Source: Spongilla lacustris
Taxonomy: Eukaryota; Porifera; Demospongiae; Spongillida; Spongillidae
NCBI GenBank assembly: GCA_949361645.1
Contig: OX442426.1
Coordinates: 8,559,226-8,623,225 of the forward strand
DNA length: 64,000 bases
Reading direction: 5' to 3'
The translations under genes were made by a program, and so were the position numbers. The notes below the pieces were generated by a model, which worked only from the letters and a program-made list of their open reading frames with translations, ran no database searches and was not told the DNA's origin. The stretch's first letter is position 1. The number at the start of each line of letters is the position of its first letter. Shown here piece by piece: positions 57,896 through 64,000 of the stretch.

Positions 57896-59032
57896 AACTG
57901 CCCATGACTCATGACTGGTGTACTAAAATTTTGTTGTAAATGATTTGCAAGTGCATTAAAGCTGATGTTTGTCTTTGCACATCTGTGGCACATGTCAGTG
58001 TGGATGAGCACAAAATGTAATGTTCTTACTGTGTTCATCAAATCTATAACAACTTGTGCACATCCAATTACAACATAATGTTGAGATAGTGACATGTTCT
58101 TTTTAAAATAATTCCCTATAATCTTTGCGGTTTTCCACAATTAAGGAAAATCGTTTAAACAGTTAACTAACTGATAATGGTTAAGACATACTGGTTAATG
58201 GTTAATTAAATTTAAAAAAACCCCATAAATCAAGTACAATGTGAAAATTAAAAAATCAAGGTTTTTAATAACTCCTAAATGGAAGTAGTTAAATAAAGAC
58301 AGGTAGCAGCTTTTAACTAAACTACGTACCCTTATTGTATTAACTTTAAAGTTGAAATTAGTAATGGAAGGTTGTGGTAAGGTGATGCTGTAACGTTTGG
58401 GTTATAACAAGTTTCGTCACAACTTAGATCAGGATATTCCTGGTCCTGCCTTATGATATTCCTGGTCCTGCCTTATGATATTCCTGGTCCTGCCTTATGA
58501 TATTCCTGGTCCTGCCTTATGATATTCCTGGTCCTGCCTTATGATATTCCTGGTCCTGCCTTATGATTTCAATGAATTGATCTCATACATGGACGCACGT
58601 TGCCTACATGTTTAATTCTCTCGGAAGAGCACCTTGGGAAAGGGACTTATTCACTAAACAATGAATTTTCTTTTATTTGCCTTGAATTGGAATAATGATT
58701 GCGTACTGGTGTATTACATGCACATGTATATGGAATGCTGTTAATTCGATTCATCTCCATGACAACATGTCCATGCATCAACAACACAGCCAGTTGTACA
58801 TGTATCAATAGTATCAATACAGAGAGCTATTCCATAATTATTAACCCCTACACCCCTACAGATGACAATAAGTGATTGCCAGGGGGAGATTTAGTAGATA
58901 TGTCAGACGTTTGTCCTGGGGGGAACGTTTGCAATTATTGTCATCTGTATGGGTGTGGAACATCATGTGAAGAGAGATGTGCTGGTCATATAAGATTTGC
59001 CACACAGTACTAACATGAGAGGCACTATCATC
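57896..59032. other. AT-rich gene-poor region
   Basis: No coding exon recognised. Contains the repeat at 58438-58566. Near 58850-58945 CACCCCTACAGATGACAATA and its near complement TATTGTCATCTGTATGGGTG form an inverted pair. Confidence 0.5.
58438..58566. repeat. 22-base minisatellite (GATATTCCTGGTCCTGCCTT)
   Basis: Six nearly perfect copies of a 22-base unit ending in AT. Confidence 0.95.
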
Positions 59033-59449
59033 TTACTTTCGATGCTGGACATATTTCTGTTTCAACGTCTCTTGGAGCTCACTACATCTTGCACATGATG
59101 TAAGCTCCCTGGCACATGACGTAAGCTCCCTGGCACATGACGTAAGCTCCCTGGCACATGACGTAAGCTCCCTGGCACATGACATAAGCTCCCTGGCACA
59201 TGACGTAAGCTCCCTGGCACATGACGTAAGCTCCCTGGCACATGACGTAAGCTCCCTGGCACATGACATAAGCTCCCTGGCACATGACATAAGCTCCCTG
59301 GCCAGCATCTTGACGCGAAAGAAGTAGACATGAATCCATTTCCTCCTCCCCAGCTCTTCCAAAAAACAGCACAGTACTACCTGCTCTCTTTCTTCAAAGA
59401 CATTGAAATGAAACAAATCTGGGATGATGTGATGTAACCCGCTATTCAA
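59033..59449 (-). other. Open frame with a translated heptad repeat, gene status unclear
   Basis: The minus frame reads ...LFHFNVFEEREQVVLCCFLE, ELGRRKWIHVYFFRVKMLAR, then ten copies of A-R-E-L-T/M-S-C and ELQETLKQKYVQHRK before a stop. It has no ATG at its beginning. CATCCCAG|ATTTGTTTC could be an acceptor. A 21-base period keeps all frames of this strand open, so openness proves little; the non-repeat ends look protein-like. Confidence 0.4.
59092..59302. repeat. 21-base minisatellite (CGTAAGCTCCCTGGCACATG)
   Basis: Ten copies of a 21-base unit with C/T change (gacgtaag or gacataag). Confidence 0.96.
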
Positions 59450-60175
59450 CCAACTGTTTCCTGAGACACCTCATAAAAAGAAAAAGAACTCCATGCCTGC
59501 TCTTGAAACTTCCCCATCGTCTCAGTTGTAAAAACTTATACCACGGAGTCCTGACCTATGCCGAAACACAATTGCACGTGTTATAACTTGTGGGGGGGCC
59601 TGTGATGTCATACCTCTGTGATGTCATACCTATCAGGTAGGTGGAGTCATCTCCAATGAAACCAACCAAGATGAGCCACCAACCAGTGCAGTGGATTAAT
59701 ATATTAAAATGTGGTCACATGACTTACTTCTTTTAATTACTGTGTTACTTAAATCAAAAATGGAGTGACTTTCAGTAGGACCCTCTATTATGGTCCCCAG
59801 ACCTCTATTATGGTCCCCAGACCATCTAATGTACATGTAAATTGTGTGGGCACTTGTTTTTCTTTATTGCTGGGAAAGATTAGGTGTACATGTATACTGC
59901 TATACAATAGTGAGGTGTGCATTAGTGTGAGGTGTGCATAGGGTGGTGTGCATTAGTGTGAGGTGTGCATAGAGGTAGGGTGGTGTGCATTAGTGTGAGG
60001 TGTGCATAGTGAGGTAGGGTGGTGTGCCGCAGATATATAAATCATAGTGTTGAGGTACCTTTTCATCTTTTTGGCAAAGGGTAGAGATTTTGTTACCATG
60101 AAAACTATATTGTCAGTTGCAGTGAAGAGCCTGGAGCCATGGACCAGACATATGATCCACAACATGCAGTTATGA
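59450..60175. other. Unassigned region; possible small minus exon
   Basis: On the minus strand at about 60079-60152 a frame gives SRLFTATDNIVFMVTKSLPF and AKKMKR between a CCAG and a GTACCT donor. It may be one exon of an unrecognised gene. Short TTAGTGTGAGGTGTGCATAG repeats occupy 59905-60030. Confidence 0.4.
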
Positions 60176-60745
60176 GCACCTGTGTCGTGGGAGGGGTTGT
60201 ATGAGCACCTGAGGGGTGAGGGGTTGTATGAGCACCTGTATTGTGTGAGGGGTTGTATGAGCACCTGTATCGTGTGAGGGGTTGTATGAGCACCTGTATC
60301 GTGTGAGGGGTTGTATGAGCACCTGTATCGTGTGAGGGGTTTTTATGTTGTGTCGTGTGAGGGGTTGTATGAGCACCTGTATCGTGTGAGGGGTTGTATG
60401 AGCACCTGTATCGTGTGAGGGGTTTATGAGCACCTGTGTCGTGTGAGGGGTTGTATGAGCACCTGTATCGTGTGAGGGGTTTATGAGCACCTGTGTCGTG
60501 TGAGGGGTTGTATGAGCACCTGTGTTGTGTGAGGGGTTGTATGAGCACCTGTGTCGTGTGAGGGGTTGTATGAGCACCTGTGTCGTGTGAGGGGTTGTAT
60601 GAGCACCTGTGTCGTGTGAGGGGTTGTATGAGCACCTGTGTCGTGTGAGGGGTTGTATGAGCACCTGTGTCGTGTGAGGGGTTGTATGAGGGGTTGTATG
60701 AGCACCTGTGTCGTGTGAGGGGTTGTATGAGCACCTGTGTTGTGT
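60176..60745. repeat. 30-base minisatellite (GTGTGAGGGGTTGTATGAGC type)
   Basis: About 20 copies of GTGTGAGGGGTTGTATGAGC plus ACCTGT(A/G)TC with deletions. Minus-strand ORFs over it are artefacts. Confidence 0.95.
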
Positions 60746-61347
60746 CTGTTATGGATTGAGGTGGGGGGGGGTGTTGTGTGGAGGTTGCACATTTCTGTGA
60801 TATCTGCACCAACCTTGTACTTTTAAGTGTGCATTATATAGAATTGTATCCTTGTGCAAACTTGTGCAGCTTTATCGAGAGTTACGGCAGTAACTCTCAT
60901 ATAGGATTTGTGCCGTATCATGAATATCATTAACAAAACGCGTCCCGCGTATAACTCACGAACCGAGAAACGGATAGCGTAGCTCTTTATTGCTATCGAG
61001 CCACAATGGAATGACGATCATTTTCATGTTTTGTTCAAGTCGCTAGACCGTTTACTTTAAGAGAACAAAAAAGTTCGTAGTTCTCGTTCCCAGACCGTAA
61101 TTTGTCCATAGTCGTCGTCGTCGTCGTCTTTATGGGTGAGTATAACTCGAGATAGGAAAGGTTTTAAAGAGCGCCAGTTACACCGAAAAATCTGACAATA
61201 CATCTTCAGGTATCAGATATATACATAAAGCATACGTAATTTGCAGCTGCTCTCGCGCGCCAAGATATCAGTACGTAATCGCTACGTAATATAGAGTTAG
61301 CTATATTAACACCGTTTCCATGACAATGCTTCGGAATTGTATAATTG
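60746..61347. other. Unassigned region
   Basis: Contains (GTC)n at about 61110-61130. No exon recognised. Confidence 0.5.
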
Positions 61348-61660
61348 GCATGGAACTAGTTGGGCGTAGCCCGACCTTCGCGTATTGGCGGAAGGTCGGG
61401 TACCAAACCCGCACAGTTTTTGTACAGGCAATACGTCAATGAATGTGGCGTGTTATACAATCGGTATCAATGAATAATTGTGTAAAGGCTGTTTAAATCA
61501 GATTGGCTTTACTACCAGCTGCCGCAGAATGTATTTATTGGGCTCCTGCATTCTGATTGGACTGCAATCCCCGTTGCAGCTTGTACAAAAACTGTGCGGG
61601 TTTGGTACCCGACCTTCCGCCAATACGCGATGGTCGGGCTACGCCCAACTAGCATGGAAC
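61348..61660. mobile_element. Mutator-like MITE with 9-base target duplication
   Basis: Element 61357-61651 (295 bases). Terminal inverted repeats of about 70 bases start TAGTTGGGCGTAGCCCGACC and differ at one position; they include GGCGGAAGGTCGGGTACC and CCCGCACAGTTTTTGTACA. Flanks carry the perfect direct repeat GCATGGAAC at 61348-61356 and 61652-61660. Nine-base duplications with long inverted ends are typical of Mutator-like elements. No coding capacity. Confidence 0.92.
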
Positions 61661-61737
61661 AGGTGTGAGTTTCATTTGTGTTTTTAGTTTTGCTCACCAC
61701 TTTTAGCTAGCGAAGTTGACCGTTGTTTTTGTCAAAA

Positions 61738-62056
61738 TGCCTTTACGGCTACGAAAGAGGAAAGCTAAGCGACGAGAGGAATACCTCCTAAATCGAGACT
61801 ATGAGTTAGAGTCCTCCTGAGTTCGGTACGATGCTGATGCTGAACAAAGGCGGGCGGGCGTCTGCTCGTGATATGTACAGAGCAAATCGTCGAACCGAGC
61901 TTCTAAGAGGTGGCAACAGGAAAAGAATTCTGTTGCGGTGCGAGCTTCTAAGTCTAAGAAGCGACGTGATGTATATGAACTGAACTCAGACGAGAAACGA
62001 GCTTCTAAGAGTTTCGAACTACATGTAATGGAACAGCTGCAAATGTAACATAACTG
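61738..62056 (+). pseudogene. Basic, KR-rich decayed ORF, probably transposon-derived
   Basis: Starts MPLRLRKRKAKRREEYLLNR, then stops (TGA near 61820, another near 61872) and continues in frame with NRASKRWQQEKNSVAVRASK and KKRRDVYELNSDEKRASKS. Repeated ASK/KR motifs resemble the basic N-termini of multicopy transposon proteins in sponges and cnidarians. Not functional as it stands. Confidence 0.55.
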
Positions 62057-62178
62057 TAAACATTGTGTTGCTAGGCAATAAACGTGGGAATTACAACGGC
62101 TGGAGTACAATAGTGTTCAGTTACTTCTACATTGTATACCTATATACTAGTAGGCACTTATTAAAAAAATGAATGAAA

Positions 62179-62455
62179 CAAGATATAAAAAACATTCTCT
62201 CTGAGAAAGTTGGTGGTATATAGGATTTGAAGGCAATGGTGGTGTAAAAAGAAAGGGAACAAGGGATTCAGTGGAGATACAATGATTATTCCTATATTTA
62301 GCACTGTATAGAACGTCATTACAATTTTGTTGCTAAATATAGGAATAATCATTGTATCTCCACTGAATCCCTTGTTCCCTTTCTTTTTACACCACCATTG
62401 CCTTCAAATCCTATATACCACCAACTTTCTCAGAGAGAATGTTTTTTATATCTTG
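62179..62455. repeat. Foldback repeat, 125-base perfect arms, 27-base spacer
   Basis: 62179-62303 and 62331-62455 are reverse complements over their full length (CAAGATATAAAAAACATTCT ... ATATTTAGCA), separated by 27 bases. The right arm ends 5 bases before the open retroelement fragment. Confidence 0.95.
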
Positions 62456-62460
62456 CATAA

Positions 62461-63090
62461 ATTAAAGTTAATAGCAATACGTGGCTTGGACTTGACACCT
62501 CGGAGGGCTCCCAATGTGCACTGTGCCCAGGTAGTGCACTTGATCACCTTGGCCACCATGCAATTACCTGCAAATATGGTGGTGATGTGGTCTCCCGCCA
62601 TAATAGGATTAGGGACATCCTGGTGGAGACCTGTCGTCGGGCGCACATAGGGGTTAAGGTGGAAGTTGGCAACAATCTTACCAGAGACCACAGCAAGACC
62701 CATCCAGCAGACATCTTACTTCCCAACTGGTTCTTGGGCAGAACTGCAGCATTAGATGTGTCCATCACCTCACCGCTTAATCCTGTCACTTTATTGGAAG
62801 CGGGAGTGTCGGCCACAGCTGCTGCCCAGGCCACCGAGGCTAGAAAGCACAAAGCAAATGACCCTAAATGTTCAGAACTAGGGTGGGTTTGTGTCCCTAT
62901 GGTAGTGGAAACCTATGGGGCTTGGGGAAAGGAAGCCACTACCATCATCGCCTCAGTAGCCTCCAGACTTGCCACCTCCACATGCCGGCCAAAATCCATC
63001 ATACTCAACGAGATCTATGGTCGGCTGAATCTCAACCTGGTCTGTGCCAATGCCACAGCTGTCCTTTCTAGGATAGCTCCTCCGCCATAG
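62461..63090 (+). pseudogene. 5'-truncated retroelement: CCHC plus endonuclease-like tail, frame intact
   Basis: Open for 209 codons to a TAG at 63088-63090. Begins NTWLGLDTSEGSQCALCPGS with ALDHLGHHAITC (CCHC-type), then SRHNRIRDILVETCRRAH, THPADILLPNWFLGRTAALD and ALDVSITSPLNP, ending NATAVLSRIAPPP. Same layout as the C-terminal third of the ORF at 30966-34199 (CQHCG...C, KRPDG, WDATC). No RT part, no ATG, no poly(A) seen after it. The intact frame suggests a recent insertion or residual selection. Confidence 0.8.
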
Positions 63091-63580
63091 ACCTAACTTT
63101 CACATATAATGTGTTTATTGTCTTCCTTGTATTATATATGGTGTTAGCAATACGCGATAGCTACTATTATACATAATTATACATACGGTATCCATGTTAT
63201 GAAAAATAATACGTATTCACGCCACCACACAGTGTATAATAGAACTTGCAGAAAGAACGAAATAGGGTTACCAGAAATTGAAATAACAGAATCAAAAGGT
63301 TAGACTATCATAACACTCACTCTCGTTCATCCAACGGCCATGGTTGTAGTTCCATAAAGGTGTGCATTAAAAAGATCCATCGTCTGAATGAAATCGCTGG
63401 GTCATATTTTTTTGTTTGTGTATTTTTTTCGTTTTGGCATCGTGTAAAGCAATTAGGGAGGTATGTATGTTCTTTTAGGTAAGCACTATTGTTGGGCTTA
63501 GATGGGGAATCGTAGAATCTAAAAGGCTAAGGAACTGTTTGTTACAAAACTATCACATATATATTCCCTCAGCACCGGAA
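63091..63580. other. Upstream region of the terminal gene
   Basis: AT-rich, no exon recognised. Should contain the promoter of the gene that starts at 63581. Confidence 0.5.
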
Positions 63581-64000
63581 ATGATCGTCTTTCGTCGCCT
63601 TCAAGCTTCTACTAGGATCCTTGCCCGCCTCCACATGCCTTTAAGTCACGTGTACTATTATTCTTCCAATAAGAAATACGTTGACTTCTACAACCGTCAG
63701 GAGGAAGTCACAAAGCTTACGGAGCAACTGAATGGCGACCCTTGCTTTACCATCATGTTGGGTCCCCCAAGTTCGGGCAAGACTGCTTTAGTCCGTCACG
63801 TTGTCACCCAAAAGAGGCAAGAAGACGGTACCTCCATGTTCCATCCCATCTTCATTAACCTCCGTGGAGTTGATGTGTCAAGCAATAACATGTTCAAGTC
63901 AGCATTTGTGAAGAAGACCTGGACTGCCTCACAAACAGATCCTTTCTGGAAAACATATCTATCTGGATTTGAGGTAGGAGTTGGATTTGATAGGTTCAAG
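63581..64000 (+). CDS. P-loop ATPase with N-terminal mitochondrial-type leader, 3' end off window
   Basis: Open from ATG at 63581 to the window edge (140 codons). A possible donor GAG|GTAGGA lies at 63973, so exon 1 may end there. N-terminus MIVFRRLQASTRILARLHM is Arg-rich, lacks acidic residues and can form an amphipathic helix, like a mitochondrial presequence. Then YVDFYNRQEEVTKLTEQLNG and a Walker A loop FTIMLGPPSSGKTALVRHVV, followed by FHPIFINLRGVDVSSNNMFK. The order (short lead, N-R-x-x-E, Walker A, F-I-N-L-R-G) is that of archaeal-type/STAND ATPases also seen in fungi and sponges. Function unknown. The pseudogenes at 56-58 kb are more distant relatives at best. Confidence 0.72.
   Translation, partial: MIVFRRLQASTRILARLHMPLSHVYYYSSNKKYVDFYNRQEEVTKLTEQLNGDPCFTIMLGPPSSGKTALVRHVVTQKRQEDGTSMFHPIFINLRGVDVSSNNMFKSAFVKKTWTASQTDPFWKTYLSGFEVGVGFDRFK

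Noticed and set aside
60105..60812. 235-codon minus ORF of T-Q-V-L-I-Q-P-L type
   Set aside because: Translation of a 30-base minisatellite with no stop; no conserved flanks.

Overview
The window reads as nuclear DNA of an early-branching animal, most likely a sponge (inference). It holds clear animal genes (RasGRF, ILKAP, a class A receptor, CAMTA, O-GlcNAcase). They are packed a few hundred bases apart or less, with GT-AG introns of roughly 50-1,200 bases, metazoan-style multicopy retroelements and no bacterial features. A run of exactly 200 N at 23801-24000 is a scaffolding gap. Exons were found by hand from splice signals, reading phase and family homology; every multi-exon gene listed as complete closes in frame. 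Layout, left to right: an RDH10/SDR16C-type dehydrogenase (minus, its 3' end off the window) lies head to head with a single-exon TENT4-type poly(A) polymerase. Next come a 13-exon O-GlcNAcase (OGA) and, 28 bases away in tail-to-tail arrangement, a cytochrome-b5-reductase-like gene (CYB5RL). After a decayed retroelement tail and a foldback block comes 10-exon MTHFR (minus). A 2.1 kb non-autonomous DNA transposon with inverted ends and a 5-base target duplication fills 17.4-19.5 kb. A 21-exon RasGRF-like Ras/Rho exchange factor (minus) and a 10-exon ILKAP-type PP2C phosphatase (minus) follow. Then an apparently intact 1,077-codon non-LTR retrotransposon ORF (minus) precedes a histone H2A.X gene with a 3' stem-loop, which has a ruined H2B fragment opposite it. 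From 35.6 to 53 kb lie CAMTA (minus; short, lacking the IPT and ankyrin regions), PPCDC of coenzyme A synthesis (minus), a decayed RING-bearing multicopy gene (minus), a 13-exon coiled-coil protein (plus) and a rhodopsin-class receptor with a long repetitive tail (minus). The last 11 kb is gene-poor: duplicated NTPase pseudogenes, a Mutator-like MITE, a 125-base-arm foldback, another retroelement tail and the first exon of a P-loop ATPase that runs off the window. The genes are housekeeping and signalling genes with no obvious shared pathway. What stands out is the number of minisatellites: almost every intron over about 250 bases carries its own tandem array, with units of 10-33 bases. Several of these arrays begin on a splice site and repeat it. 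Other arrays grew out of coding sequence or retroelement tails, and four are translated in frame (OGA, CAMTA, and two in the receptor tail). I saw no CRISPR arrays, rRNA or convincing tRNA genes.
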